NCBI GenBank assembly: GCA_030549495.1
Contig: JAUIRK010000919.1
Coordinates: forward strand, 369,001-433,000
DNA from: Nectonema munidae
Taxonomy: Eukaryota; Nematomorpha; Nectonematoida; Nectonematidae
DNA: 64,000 nt
Direction: 5' to 3'
Shown here: one piece after another, positions 12,101-21,994 of the stretch
Layout: each line of letters opens with the position of its first letter
Numbering within the stretch: position 1 is the first letter of the stretch
Made by a program: the position numbers and the translations under genes
Notes under the pieces: model-generated
Seen by the model: only the letters and a program-made list of their open reading frames with translations
Told to the model about the DNA's origin: nothing
Databases searched by the model: none

Positions 12101-13974
12101 TATTTTATTTAAATTTCAAAAATATTTCTGCAGACATTAGACGTAAATCAAAAATTTGATTGACACTTTCAGACATTTAAAACCTCTAAATGCAAAAAAT
12201 GATTACAGAAATAAAAATTATCATGGTCGAATTGGTATAAAAACATATATTTCTGTAAAATTAGACAGAATATTTTGGGATATAGTTTTCAGACATAAAC
12301 CGGAAATTTGATTGACACTAGAAGTAAAACCTCTAAATGCGAAAACTGTGTTCAGAAATGAAATCATCATGATCTATTTGCTATAAAAACAAATTTTAGA
12401 ACTAAACGCAAATTTAATTGATACTTATATGTATTTTCAAATTCAAACTGCAAAAATTGAGTCCATAAATGAAACTAGCATGGTTGATTTGGTATAAAAA
12501 CATATATTTAATTGTAAAATTTGAATGAATGTTTTTGGAGACAATTTTTAGAAGTAAATCGCAAATTTGATTAGCACTTATAGGTATTTTCACATCCTAA
12601 ATGTAAAAAATGAGTTCAGAAATGAAAACAACATGATTGATTTGGTATAAAAACATATATTTCAAGAGAATATTTTTGGAGACAATTTTCAGAAGTAAAC
12701 CGAAAATTTGATTAATACTTATAGGTATTTTCATATCCTAAATGTAAAAAATGGGTTCAAAAATGAAAACATCATGATCGATTTGGTATAAAAACAAATA
12801 TTTCATGTAAAATTGAGAGAATATATTTGGAGATAGCTTTTAGAAGTAAACCGCAAATTTTGACTGGTATTTTAAAATCTATGAGTTCAGAAATGAAAAC
12901 AGAATGGTTGATTTGGTATAAAACATATATTTCATTATAAAATTTGAATGAATGTTTTTGCAGACAATTTTCAGAAGTAAACCGCAAATTTGATTAATAC
13001 TTATAGGTATTTTCAAATCCTAAATGTAAAAAATGGGTTCAAAAATGTGTAAAATTGAGAGAATATATTTGGAGATAGCTTTTTAGAAGTAAACCGCAAA
13101 ATTGATTGACACTTATAGGTATTTCCAGATCTTAAACGTAAAAAATTAGTCCAGAAATGAAACCAGCATGGCCGATTTAGTATAACACATATATTTTATG
13201 TAAAATGTGAAGGAATGTTTTTGGAGACAATTTTCAGAAGTAAACCGCAAATTTGATTAATACTTATAGGTATTTTCAAATCCTAAATGTAAAAAATGAG
13301 TCCAGAAATGAAAACAGCATGACCGATTTAGTATAAAAACATATATTTTATGTAAAATTTGAAGGTATATTTTATTAGATATATTTTTGATCAATCAAAA
13401 TTTTGATTGACATTTTCTAAAAATTAGCCATGATTATTGAAAAAATTAAATATATAAAGTGTTATGCGTTCCAAACTGTATATAATTATAAATTTCAGGG
13501 TATTATATAATATAGATCCTAAGTTATAAGGTTAAGTACAGATAATGTTAAAATTTTGCTGAAAAATTTTAATTTTTTGATTGACAGTTTTGGACATGAA
13601 GGGGTCATTCAACTACCATGAAAATGGTTTCAAAAGATGCAGCTAGCGATTTTAGGAAGTCACAAAATTTGAAGGGATATGATTCAGCCAATTTTCTACA
13701 ATTAATTTTTTAGTGAAGGGGGGCGTTTTACGCCCCCAGCACTAATAGGGTTAAGCTTACATAGATTGTATAACGGCATTTCTTCTATACTCTCATTCTG
13801 CAAAAGGATTGGGGAATTTTGATCCAAGTAAAAAAATAAATGAAAGATATATCCCAATATAGATGAGAAAACTATTACAAAAGCTTTCTTCATGTTGGAA
13901 GAATGAGATTTAGTATTTTTAATAGCATCTTGCAAAAGCTTTTCTTGTTCAACTTGATTTTGAACTGACACCAT
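173..13974 (-). CDS. VPS35: VPS35, retromer core subunit, first three coding exons (gene runs off left edge)
   Basis: Spliced gene, N-terminal part only. Exons read on the minus strand: 13879-13974 (32 codons, starts ATG, donor GCTTTT|gtaata), 1230-1329 (acceptor aaattag, donor CTGT|gtatac), 173-299 (acceptor cacaag, donor GGCT|gtaaga). Phases fit at both junctions. The protein reads EQEKLLQDAIKNTK in exon 1, MEALKCCSAMLNELRTS then SPKSYYEL in exon 2, and DELQILI then YELVQYAGNIIPRL in exon 3. These match the N-terminal alpha-solenoid of VPS35, including the PRL-type block that binds VPS26. VPS35 scaffolds the endosomal retromer cargo-recycling complex with VPS26 and VPS29. The acceptor of exon 2 could also be used 3 bases later (gag|CGC), which fits the family spacing slightly better. 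Intron 1 is about 12.5 kb and holds nearly all the mobile DNA listed below 13.8 kb. Remaining exons should lie left of the window. Confidence 0.92.
300..1229. other. VPS35 intron 2, no other gene seen
   Basis: This 930-base AT-rich intron separates the second and third VPS35 coding exons. I found no coding exon, RNA gene or recognisable repeat in it on either strand. Confidence 0.7.
1330..3000. other. proximal part of VPS35 intron 1, no gene seen
   Basis: AT-rich intron sequence. Three short open frames here (near 1878-2081, 2096-2332 and 2433-2678 minus) have no recognisable domain and low-complexity hydrophobic composition, so I do not call them. The gypsy remnant begins just after this stretch. 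Confidence 0.55.
3028..5265 (+). mobile_element. decayed Ty3/gypsy LTR retrotransposon (gag knuckle to integrase)
   Basis: Broken gag-pol in gypsy order. A CCHC zinc knuckle (CRKCAKLGHFAKVC, 3046-3087) ends gag. The reverse transcriptase core is missing. The end of the RT domain is readable at about 3760-3860 (PDPERMRPLLEMPPPP, then GMFAYYG). RNase H follows at 3892-4435 in two frames, with ETDAS at 4012-4026 and a THRPGKENVVAE block. The HHCC integrase zinc finger reads VHPGVQR then CSICAKIKPR at about 4395-4520. A DDE core follows to about 4900 (SIDNKEPL, HADCGTRF, AQFERYIG). There are many frameshifts and stops, and I could not define LTRs. The nearest family is the K02A2.6-like gypsy group; this is a recognition by motif, not a search. 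Confidence 0.85.
3484..3742. repeat. large near-perfect palindrome (arms about 126 bp, 5-base loop)
   Basis: The left arm (3484-3612) reads in reverse complement as the right arm (3618-3742). The loop is cactc at 3613-3617. I count one mismatch and one single-base indel across the arms. Weaker symmetry continues outward (ggttgttccattg against caatggagttgcaacc). It lies where the gypsy RT core should be, so it marks or replaces the deletion. Confidence 0.9.
5325..5665 (+). repeat. fragment of satellite B (about two units)
   Basis: Two diverged copies of the ~115-150-bp satellite found in bulk at 11870-13345 and 46540-47880. Shared words are tttttataccaaat, catttaggattt, and agattt-gcggtttacttc, read here in the opposite orientation to the large arrays. 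It lies directly before the hAT element that starts at 5711. Confidence 0.65.
6183..6354. mobile_element. small hAT-like MITE
   Basis: Begins cagtgactcc and ends tggttacaccactg, so the termini are cagtg inverted. The flanking 8 bases are cttctctc on the left (6175-6182) and cttctatc on the right (6355-6362), 7 of 8 identical. A 19-base C run lies inside at about 6310. Terminal similarity beyond five bases is weak, so the call is tentative. Confidence 0.4.
6375..7448. repeat. dispersed repeat D, copy 1 (interrupted)
   Basis: Matches 41315-41980 over most of its length: shared runs include tatatcaatgaatattgt, ttatgcctcctattat and attatgtagcaaattttt. Copy 1 is interrupted at about 6857-7212 by a MULE-like element that copy 2 lacks. 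Both copies run into the same minus-strand SINE, so the SINE was probably part of the unit that was copied. Confidence 0.75.
6857..7212. mobile_element. MULE/foldback-like element with internal minisatellite, copy 1
   Basis: Ends are inverted: ctcggacatttcgcccc on the left, ggggcgaaatgtctatcga on the right. The left third is an array of ~42-base units built on attttcataagac and cccatggacaattcg (6880-7040). The right part matches the left end of the copy at 8544-9396 in reverse complement, so the two are inverted relative to each other. Possible 9-base duplication ttagtttgg / ttagattaa is poor (6 of 9). An open frame at 6847-7062 is only the minisatellite translated. Confidence 0.6.
7449..7595 (-). 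mobile_element. tRNA-derived SINE (diverged)
   Basis: Read on the minus strand, the head has a box-A-like ggttggttgagatgatgg and a box-B-like ggattcgattcct. The tail contains the family signature that appears on the plus strand as aaggtaaggta-cagcgggtgt. It is the same family as 38481-38618 and 57038-57150. Confidence 0.6.
8544..9396. mobile_element. MULE/foldback-like element with internal minisatellite, copy 2
   Basis: Flanked by a perfect 9-base direct repeat ttttaaagg (8535-8543 and 9397-9405). The ends are inverted (ttcggcagacattt on the left; gatcctcagacattt as the reverse complement of the right). The right 400 bases are an array of units such as ttatgaaaataatggggcg alternating with aattgtccatgggacga. 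A 9-base duplication is what Mutator-like elements make. I see no transposase, so it is non-autonomous. Confidence 0.65.
9960..10800 (+). repeat. satellite A, five to six units of about 150 bp
   Basis: The word tgctgaattcagt recurs at 9971, 10121, 10274 and 10424, then diverged at about 10574 and 10708, so the period is 150-153 bases. Each unit carries tgtatacccattttcaa and tcaatcaaac-tgtcaaaaaa. The central units are the most alike, as expected if the array is homogenised from the middle. Confidence 0.9.
11870..13345 (+). repeat. satellite B, about ten units of 115-150 bp
   Basis: A core of aagtaaaccgcaaatttga, then ttataggtattttca, then gatttggtataaaaacat recurs at about 12017, 12294, 12405, 12555, 12695, 12846, 12976, 13090 and 13242. 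Spacing varies from 114 to 152 bases through internal deletions. Open frames in this stretch are translations of the satellite. Confidence 0.88.
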
Positions 13975-15890
13975 TTCTACGTAAAAAAAAAGTCAATATT
14001 ATCGAAAAGTAACTAGATAGACACCAGAGCGAGGAACTAATTTAACAAATGAATTAAATAAATATAAAATGAAGTTACAAGATATAATTAATTATAATTT
14101 CTCAACGAAAACAACCATTTCAAAATGGGTTTAAAAATTGTTCTCACAAAAGTAAAATCAATAAAAATATATTTAAAAAGTTTTATATTTATTGTTTTAT
14201 TACCTTTTTTAAGTACTTATCATAATTTAATTATTCTATTTTTTCGAAACACTCTCCATTTGAATATTGAATGACAAATCACTTTTCACACAACTTCCTA
14301 GTTAATTAATTTTAGGGAGTAATTATCCCGAGCGCATAAAAGTTGAGTCCAGCTCACTAATTTTATATTATATATTATCATTCAAATTAATATATTAAGT
14401 TTATTTTGCTTTAATTGTTAATTAGTAACATTTTTCTGCTTTTTTTCAATACTTTTATAATAAAACACATATTACTATTTTTTTTAATTAAGAACCATCG
14501 ATTCTATATATTTTTAAAAATATTTTGCTAAATTTCTTCAGTTTAAAATTTAAATCTCAACCATTTAATTTTACAAAAGAGGGTACAATTATAAATTTCA
14601 TTTCAAAGTATGAAGAAAATAATATATTATATTATAACTCTATAACATTTTGCTTACTCTTAGCTTTCTCCTATATATCACTTAATAACCAACTGAGAAA
14701 AGCGCCTAACTTTTATTTTTCTAAAAAAATATAAAAATAAATAAATCAAATCTTATTTTTTATTTCTAATAAATAATAATAATATAATTTTATAGATCTT
14801 GGTTGGAGATATCAAAGCACTTTCAGCTGTAAGGCTATATATGTTCGCATTAGATGGTTTCACAGTTTTTGTCAATTTATTTTTAAGAGTTGGGAGCCTT
14901 GGGAATCAAACCCCTGCAACTGTTAAGTTGAGTCGCATACCCTAACAACCATTGAGGCCTAGAATGATCTATGATTTTCTATATTTTGATTACATTGTAT
15001 AAAAATTTAGCCTCTGTAATTAAATTATTTGTCTATAAAAATATAAATATTCATAATTGAGTAATAATTGTTTTAAAAATAATCTTTTTCAAAATATTAT
15101 AGGTTTATGTAGCCGCTGCTATTTTAGAAATTAGTATGCCTAAACTACGGTAGAACTTTTTACCCAAATACAGACAAATATATTCTTTATTTACAAATAA
15201 GAACTTGAAATTAAAAATAATATTAGATAAATGCTTAAAATAAAAAGATACACAGATATTTAAGTATGAACGAGGGCTGGCAAATAGAGTATATATTTTT
15301 ATGTGTCCCATTATCTTGCAAGGCCACACATATTGTCGTTGTTTGACACAGGTTATAAAACACTAAGGTTTTGACAGCTGGCGCGGAGCTTAAAATCTTG
15401 AGACCACAGAGGAGAAAGGTTGAAAGTTTGCAGTTTTTTGACATAAAAAAATTTTTTTTTTTTTATTTTATATAGGGAAGAAAATATTCACCAAAGCTAA
15501 TACACCAAAATATTAATTAGATACTAAACAGTAGAAATTCAATTTTCTTAATATATTCAGTAAGGTAGTGAATGAGTTGAGGCTTTCTTAAGCAATGAAG
15601 TAATTCTTCAATAGAGATTGTTACGAAGTTTATATTTAGCCTATGTTTGGAAAGGGGGAAAGCGCAAACTGGAATTTTTAGAAAGAGATAGCTTAAGATT
15701 TAATACGAATTTTCTTTAATTTGTACAGTATTATTTCCAATCCTCAAAATATTGGAAGAATGATGTGATTTATTTTTTATCAAAACGTTAAATTTGTTCC
15801 ATATGTGTTATTCTTGTCAAAATCAAGAAAGTCTGACCATTTCTTTTTTTTATAAAAATTAATTTTATTTCTGTAATCTTTTAATCCTAT
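13975..15890. other. VPS35 upstream region, no gene seen
   Basis: AT-rich sequence before the VPS35 start codon (the gene reads leftward). It should hold the promoter, but I see no decisive core element. A GC-richer patch at 15290-15440 has an open minus frame without recognisable content. The only structured piece is the tRNA-like stretch at 14891-14969. Confidence 0.5.
14891..14969 (-). repeat. tRNA-like SINE head
   Basis: On the minus strand it has a box-A-like tggttgttagggtatgcg and a box-B-like ggggtttgattccc at tRNA spacing. The 5' and 3' ends do not form a good acceptor stem, so it is more likely a SINE head or tRNA relic than a working tRNA gene. It belongs to a different family from the other SINEs here. 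Confidence 0.5.
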
Positions 15891-16194
15891 TGTATATATC
15901 CCAGTTTTGTTTGTCGCTACATTTTTTAAATTTCCTTAAAGCATAACAGACTTTTTCTGAATTTGGTGAAGTTCTATGTTCCAAAAAATACCCTTGGTTT
16001 GATTTGAGAGGTTGCAACATTAACAGTGTCAGTTAGGCAATTGGTTAGTGTTTGAGAAAATAATTCCAATGTCCCAGTGTCGGTAATGTTATTTTAGAAA
16101 ATGACAATAAATTAATGAATCTTAGACCCTATTAGTTACGGCATATTGTAAATTTTTACTAAATTTTCGCGCCAACTTACTAAATGATTGAGTG

Positions 16195-16745
16195 CGAATC
16201 TGATCGTGACATTTATTTTTTATAAAAATGAGTCAACTTGTCAAAAATTGATTGATATTTGGCAGTTCAACTAAAAAAAACTATTAGTTTAAATGGGTAT
16301 ACAAAATTTTTTATACATATATACCCATATTCAAGTGTGCTGAACACGATGGACACGTTTATTTCTTTTTAAAAATCAACCTGTCCAATCAAAAAATTGA
16401 TTGATATATGACAGCTCAACTAAAAAAACTTTTAGTTTAAAAGGTTATACAATATTTTTTTGCACATATATACCCATTTTCAAGTGTGCTAAACATGATG
16501 GTCACGTTTATTTTTTTAAAAAATCAAACAAACCTGTCAAAAAATTCATTGATATAGACAGCTCAACTGATAAAAGAAACTTTTAGTTTCCGTTTTCATG
16601 TATGCAAAAATAAACGATGGTCACGTTTATTTTTAAAAAAATCAATCAATCTTGTCAAAAATTGATTGATATATCACAGCTAATCTAAAAAAAGAAACTT
16701 TTAATTTAAATGGGTATACAAAATTTTTTACACATATATACTAGG
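16195..16745 (+). repeat. satellite A, diverged array of about four units
   Basis: Four units of about 145 bases share tatatacccat-ttcaagtgtgct, tcaa-cctgtcaaaaaattga and gacagctcaact with the array at 9960-10800. They differ consistently from it (gtcacgtttattt in place of gtgatattcattt), so this is a separate subfamily. Confidence 0.8.
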
Positions 16746-17410
16746 GTAGGTCGAATTTATATTTTTTCAAAACCGCAATCTGATCCTATCATTAGTAGAT
16801 AAAGGAGGTCTTGAAACATCATGGAAAACAAAAATTATAAGAATTTATTGAAGCATCTTTTGTGGAATTCCAATTGTACTGTCATATATACCTGTAATTT
16901 TCAATTGAAAGAACAATAAAGTCTTTCAAAAAAAGGCATGGAGTTATCAGCTAAAAAGTTTTTTCTACACTTAAATATTGTTTTTAAGCATATAAACTAT
17001 CGTAAGTTTCAAAATAATGACTTTTTGATGGAAAAAAAGGACGTCTAGTTCTGCTTAATAACTTTGTAAAAATGGATTTATGGCGATTCTCAAATCTATA
17101 TACCAAGTGTGAAGCTTCTGAATCTAACTTTACACATCTTTCAAGAATGAAAAGTGAGATTTGGGTTGTTTGGCTTATTTTTACTTTGAATCAATTCTTG
17201 TATTTGATCATTTGAGACATTTTTCAATATTGGTGGTTCTACTAAAGGAGTAGAGGTTAGATCTATGAATTCACAAAGTTCCGATTCCCAGTTTATTTTG
17301 GGAATTTTTTTCTCTACTTTAAACTGATAATTATTTCTAAAGTACAAAATAGTACTTCGCTTTACAGCATATTCTGTTATAGCACCGTTTACAGGGATAT
17401 ACCATTTTAA
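16746..17410 (-). pseudogene. 3' fragment of a TE-encoded protein (unnamed family)
   Basis: The minus-strand frame 17141-17347 reads SELCEFIDLTSTPL and LKNVSNDQIQELIQSKNKP. A second frame continues with DSEASHLVY, FENRHKSIF and TKLLSRTRRP (down to about 17050). I recognise this as the C-terminal part of a large protein family repeated many times in arthropod and cnidarian genomes, the one that also carries a DNTATNTGWK motif. I cannot name the transposon class. The fragment is broken by a frameshift. The fragment at 21320-21610 on the same strand is an earlier part of the same family, so both may come from one split element. Confidence 0.5.
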
Positions 17411-17510
17411 TCCACATTTCTTTTATAGAAAATAAAGAAGATTAATAAAAAATTTATGCTTTCATATAACCTAATATGACTTTTCTATCGGTTTTATGTT
17501 ATTTGCTAAG

Positions 17511-18075
17511 GGTGCTGGGTCAAAACGGCTGAAAAACAAAATGCCCGAAAACCAATACGCCCAATACCAAAACGCCCGAAAATAATAATTCGGACGTTAC
17601 TATTTTTTGAACTTTATTCTATTTTGGACAGTTTTCAAAACGGGCGATTTGACCCGAAATGATAGTGATCAATTTGACTTGAAAGAAAAAATTGATCATA
17701 CAAAAATACATTATTTCTTTGGTTTGAAAAACAATTAAACTACCAATTTAAACGGAAAATCAGTTTGAAAACAAAAAAGATGTGACTAATTTAAACAGGA
17801 AAACAAGAATATAAATATTTTCTGATTTTGGTTCAAAATTGGAGTAGTTCGATTCGATAAGTTTGATAAATTAGGAATCTTGTATCTGTATTTTATGCAT
17901 GTGAAACAACAAAGTGTTAAATTTAACGTATTCTTAGAAAAATATATAAGATAATAATTGGATAAAAGCGTAAATACAAGAAAAAATCTTAAATTTTTAA
18001 ATATTTTTTGTAGATTCAAGTTTTAGACGTTCTTGTATAGGGTGTTTTGGTTTTCGAGCGTTTTGACTCGAATTC
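17511..18075. mobile_element. 565-bp MITE with gggtcaaaacg inverted ends
   Basis: Left end ctgggtcaaaacggctgaaa; the right end in reverse complement reads gaattcgagtcaaaacgctc. Subterminal runs of aaaatgccc and aatacgccc on the left mirror ggtgttttggttttcg on the right. Flanks ttgctaag (17503-17510) and ttgccaag (18076-18083) form an 8-base duplication with one mismatch. There is no coding sequence. Confidence 0.65.
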
Positions 18076-18522
18076 TTGCCAAGTAATGTTGAGAATAAAC
18101 ATGATATCACAATAAATCACTTGTTATTAAATTTTCCCAGCAAGATATAATAATAAAAACAATTTGATTGTTTACGCGAAGGATGATTCATCAACTCTTC
18201 TTCGGAAAGAAAAAACCTTGAAATATTATGTTTTCATTGAGCAGTATACCATGTCTGCATAAATCGTATTTAACTCAACTGTCTGATCGAATATTCCATT
18301 CTATCCTATATAATATTAATCTAGTTTCTTTACATTTTACCGCCTTCGTTACTCGCTCTATTTTCTTCGCGTTTCACCCCTTCCATACTCAAAGTTTCCA
18401 GTACTCATTCCAAGTTTTCAGGTCTTTTCCATGGAATCTTCATCTTCGAGTAGTTTTGTTGAAGAGTCAAGTGATTCGTCTTTTTTCGATGAAATTAGCG
18501 AATCAAGTTCACACACTGACGA

Positions 18523-19124
18523 CAGGGTCGTATCAAGGGGGAGGGCAGTGGGTGGGGGGCGATTGCCCGGGGGCGTCACACCTAGGAGCGCCATTTCATT
18601 GCCACTGACGTCAACGCAGCAGAGCTTGAAATTGAGGACATTCAAATGTTTTTGAAACCTCGGAAGGAAAACCCGGCAAACGCTATGAAGTTACTTGGTT
18701 TTCTGTCCTCGCACTCAGGATTCTGTCCCAATCTACAAGTGGCTCTGAGGATCATGCTGACAATTGGAACTTCCATTGTATCCTCTGAAAAGTCATTCAG
18801 CAAGCTAAAACTTATTAAGTCCTACCTAAGGAGCACTATGGGGCAAGCCCGCCTCCAAAGTCTGACTCTTATGAACATTGAGAAAGTTCTCGATAATTTT
18901 GCCGCTGCTAAAACACGAAAAATGAAAATCTAATGGAGACTGTCTTCGACTCAGACAGTATATATCTGAATTATGAGGCTTAATAAAAATCTGAGCATTT
19001 TTTTTCTAAATCACTTTTTAAGCCAGAATGGGGTGGGAATGAGTGAGAAAAGAAAGAGCAAGGGGTGAGGAGCTCCATTCAAGACCTTTGCCCTGGGGCG
19101 CCACGATCCCTTGATACGGCCCTG
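18523..19124 (+). mobile_element. 602-bp internally deleted hAT transposon with dimerisation domain
   Basis: Inverted ends cagggtcgtatcaaggg (18523) and cagggccgtatcaaggg (reverse complement, ending 19124), 16 of 17 identical. Flanks actgacga and gatgacga form a 6-of-8 target duplication. Inside, the plus frame 18646-18933 encodes the C-terminal hAT dimerisation block (FLKPRKENPANAMKLL, IMLTIGTSIVSSEKSFSKLK, NIEKVL, stop taa). The catalytic part and BED finger are gone. The element interrupts an acidic, serine-rich plus frame that begins at ATG 18431 and would continue at 19125. Confidence 0.8.
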
Positions 19125-19339
19125 GATGACGATATGTTATAGCTGGGAGCACTTTACCAGTACAAGGAGAAGGACTCAAACAGAAAATTTAAGAAATACT
19201 TCTGTCTCTCATAGTGGTCCCAAAGGAATAGCACTTTGGGAAACAGACATCTTGAAAATATTTAAATTGTTTTTCACTTTAGAAGTGATTCATCATATTT
19301 ATCATTATACAAAGTTAAAAATGAAAACGTATATTTATT

Positions 19340-19740
19340 CGTGTTGTGTGTGTGTATGTTTGGGAGGAGAAAGAGTGTGTGTGTATGTCTGTAGGTGTGT
19401 GTGTATGTCTGTAGTTGTGTGTGTATGTCTGTAGGTGTGTGTGTATGTCTGTAGGTGTGTGTGTATGTCTGTGGGTGGGTGTATGTCTGTGGGTGGGTGT
19501 GTGTGTATGTCTGTGGGTAGGTGTGTGTGTGTATGTCTGTGGGTAGGTGTGTGTGTGTATGTCTGTGGGTGTGTGTGTATGTCTGTGGGTGGGTGTGTGT
19601 GTATGCCTGTGAGTGTGTGTATGTCTGTGGCTGTGTGTGTATGTCTGTGGGTGAGTGTAGAAGAAAAGGGATGTGTAAGGGTGTTAGTGTGTGTATGTGG
19701 AGGTATAGATGTTTTGTTTAGATGTATGGGTATGTGTGTG
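19340..19740 (+). repeat. GT-rich minisatellite, (tgtgtatgtctgtgggtg)n
   Basis: About 20 tandem units of 16-24 bases built on tgtgtgtatgtctgtgggtg. The first units carry gtaggt and later ones gtgggt. Frames on both strands are open only because of the repeat. Confidence 0.95.
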
Positions 19741-21315
19741 CTCATTTTTTCACTTGCTTTTTTTATGGGTATGTGTGTGTGTTTGTTTTCTTTTTTTTTT
19801 TTTTCTGTATGAGTTTATTCTATTTTTTCCTTTTTTAGAAAGTAACTACAAAAAAATTAATGTTTTGTAATTTGAGTTCCTCTTTTTTTTTGTTGTTTTC
19901 TTGTGATTAAAATGATTTTTTTTAAATTCCTTTCTAAATTCTTGAGAATTTTTTCTATTTTTTTTTCTTTTGTGAAAAAAAATGTAATTTGGTTTTCTTC
20001 TATAAAGGTTTTGTTTTGTTGTGTTTTAAAGATTTTGTTTGAAAAATTTTATTAAATTTTAAAAAATAAAATTTTATAGAAAATTTTTGGAAGATATTTT
20101 CTTTTAAAGTTTTTTAATTGGTTGGTTTTATGAATAGATTTTTCTTCAAAACAAATGTGGGTTAAAAATCAATTTCAAACAAAATGGATTTTTTGAGTTT
20201 TTAAAAGAAAAAATAAAGTTGTTTTTAAAAAAAAAAATATAAATTAAAAAAGAGAAGGGAGTGTTAATATCGACAGAGATTGTATTCAGAAATTATTTGG
20301 TTCTTTATAATTAAATTTTTTTTAAAAAGTGGGAGAAAATTTTAAAAAAATCTCTCTACTTTTATGAGAATAGAGTATTATCTAAAAAACTTAAAAAATC
20401 TTTATTTTATGTTTTCCTTTTTTTTAGAGGTTTGTTTTTTTTCCTGAAAAAAAAAATTTAAAATATTAATTAATTATAAACTATATGATAATTATTTTTT
20501 TTATATATTGTTCTAATTTTACGTAGTTTTTTTGTTTTATTTTTGATAAAATTGATAAAACTTTTGTCCTTATTAAAAATTGTATATTTTAGAAATAAAA
20601 AAATTTTTTATATTTTTTAAAAAGGGGTGATTATTATGTATTTGTGTGTCAAATGTAAATAAAATAAAAGTTTAAGTGAATTTCTATTTTGAAATATGAA
20701 ATTCGATTTGTTTTTTTAATGAAAGAAATGTTAAAATTAAATTTACATAATAGAATTACTAAAAGTGTTATGGAAAATTCTTTCGATTAGAATTAAGTTT
20801 GATCTGGGTAAATTGTATGTCTGTAAAGGAAGGTAAAAAAGTTTATTTTCTAGAAGTGAATACTTCTAATGTATTATTATTATCTTATTATTTTTATCCT
20901 TTTGCATTGAATAAAGAAATTTGTAAGTAAAAAAAAGATTTTTTTAAATATGTTGGAGATGATAAATTTCATAAGAAAGATTTTAAGTAGAAAAAGAATA
21001 AATGGAGTGTTCGAAGTTTGATTTATTTGAACATGTGGATAAATTGTAAATATAGTGTATAAGTTTTTTAATTTTACTTATAATTTCTTGTATATATTGA
21101 GAGTTTATTGGAGAGTAAAAATTGAATGTTGCTATTTTACTAAAAATTTTATTAACTTTTCTAGTCCTATATTCTCCTATACTCGAAAAAAGAGTTGATA
21201 TGATGAGATCGGTTAGTTATTTTTTGAAAAATCTTTTAAAGAGGAGATTCTATTACTCAAAATTTATTTGAGTTAGTGTTGTATGTTTTCACAACATTTG
21301 AATTATATATTTTTG
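19741..21315. other. T- and G-skewed low-complexity stretch, no gene
   Basis: For about 900 bases after the minisatellite the plus strand is very poor in C, with long T runs (for example 19785-19803). The skew fades by about 21150. I see no coding frame, repeat boundary or RNA gene. Confidence 0.6.
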
Positions 21316-21319
21316 GGTA

Positions 21320-21610
21320 ATTTATAGTATTAAGAGCCCTGAATGGAAGTTCTGTTTGATGAAGACTGCAACCAATAATGTGAAAGTTTCTTCCTAACAT
21401 TTTTTCAAGTTTCACGACTAAGCCATTTTTCCAACCTGTATTGGTTGCAGTATTATCTAAAAGAATGGCGCATATGCTATGCGAACTTTTATACTCTTTA
21501 AATTGTTTCCTTAGCTCTCCATCTTCAACTCCTTTCTTAGATTTATATATATAAAGTAGGCCCCCTCTTCTTTAGAAAATGCCATCCAAGTTTTGCCAAG
21601 GTAACGATGT
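21320..21610 (-). pseudogene. internal fragment of the same unnamed TE protein family
   Basis: On the minus strand, one frame reads DNTATNTGWKNGLVVKLEK and then MLGRNFHIIGCSLHQTELP. This is the family signature. A neighbouring frame upstream is broken. It lies upstream (in reading direction) of the C-terminal fragment at 16746-17410. Confidence 0.5.
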
Positions 21611-21994
21611 ATATATTGAGAATAAAGTTTTTCTCTTTTTTTTAAACTATTTTTATTATCCTTGACAGTTAATAAAGGAGATCATTCACTTTTTTTTAAA
21701 TACTGCCAGCAATTATTAAATAAAATAGCAAATTTTATGCAGACTTGAATTCACTAAAATGATGCGCATCAAAACATGCCTCTACAGAGTCCTTGTTTTG
21801 TATTTAATTTATTTCATTAAAAAAATCACCTCATTGAATTCGGTATAAAATCCCGCTTTTAGTTCTATATCATTTTCAGTTATATTTTATTTGTTGGCAA
21901 TTTTGTTTTGCCTATTTATAATTCTATTTGTTCTGTGACAAAATAAATGACATATATAGCTACGTATAACTATTTAATCATGAAGTCCTTTATT

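Larger units (their letters stand above)
9872..13742. mobile_element. 3.9-kb non-autonomous element made largely of two satellites
   Basis: Inverted ends: tgctggggggcgtaaag at 9874 on the left, and tgctgggggcgtaaaacg as the reverse complement of the right end near 13741. Inside are satellite A (9960-10800), a unique spacer (10800-11860), satellite B (11870-13345) and a unique tail. The part from tcctagatgataagc (about 11472) to ttttttagtgaagggg (about 13722) recurs at 46144-48222. I could not find a clear target duplication or a transposase, so the superfamily is unknown. The right end lies about 140 bases from VPS35 exon 1. Confidence 0.55.

Noticed and set aside
11761..13000. Several overlapping frames on both strands
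   Set aside because: They follow the satellite B period and recur in the copy at 46550-47323, so they are repeat translations.
9872..13742. CRISPR-like or bacterial repeat array
   Set aside because: Units are long, diverged, without conserved spacers, and lie in the intron of an animal gene.
14891..14969. A functional tRNA gene
   Set aside because: Box A and box B are visible but the ends do not pair into an acceptor stem, and SINE families with such heads are present nearby.
19335..19812. Long open frames on both strands rich in Cys/Val or His/Thr
   Set aside because: They are translations of the GT-rich minisatellite; any frame stays open because the units lack stops.
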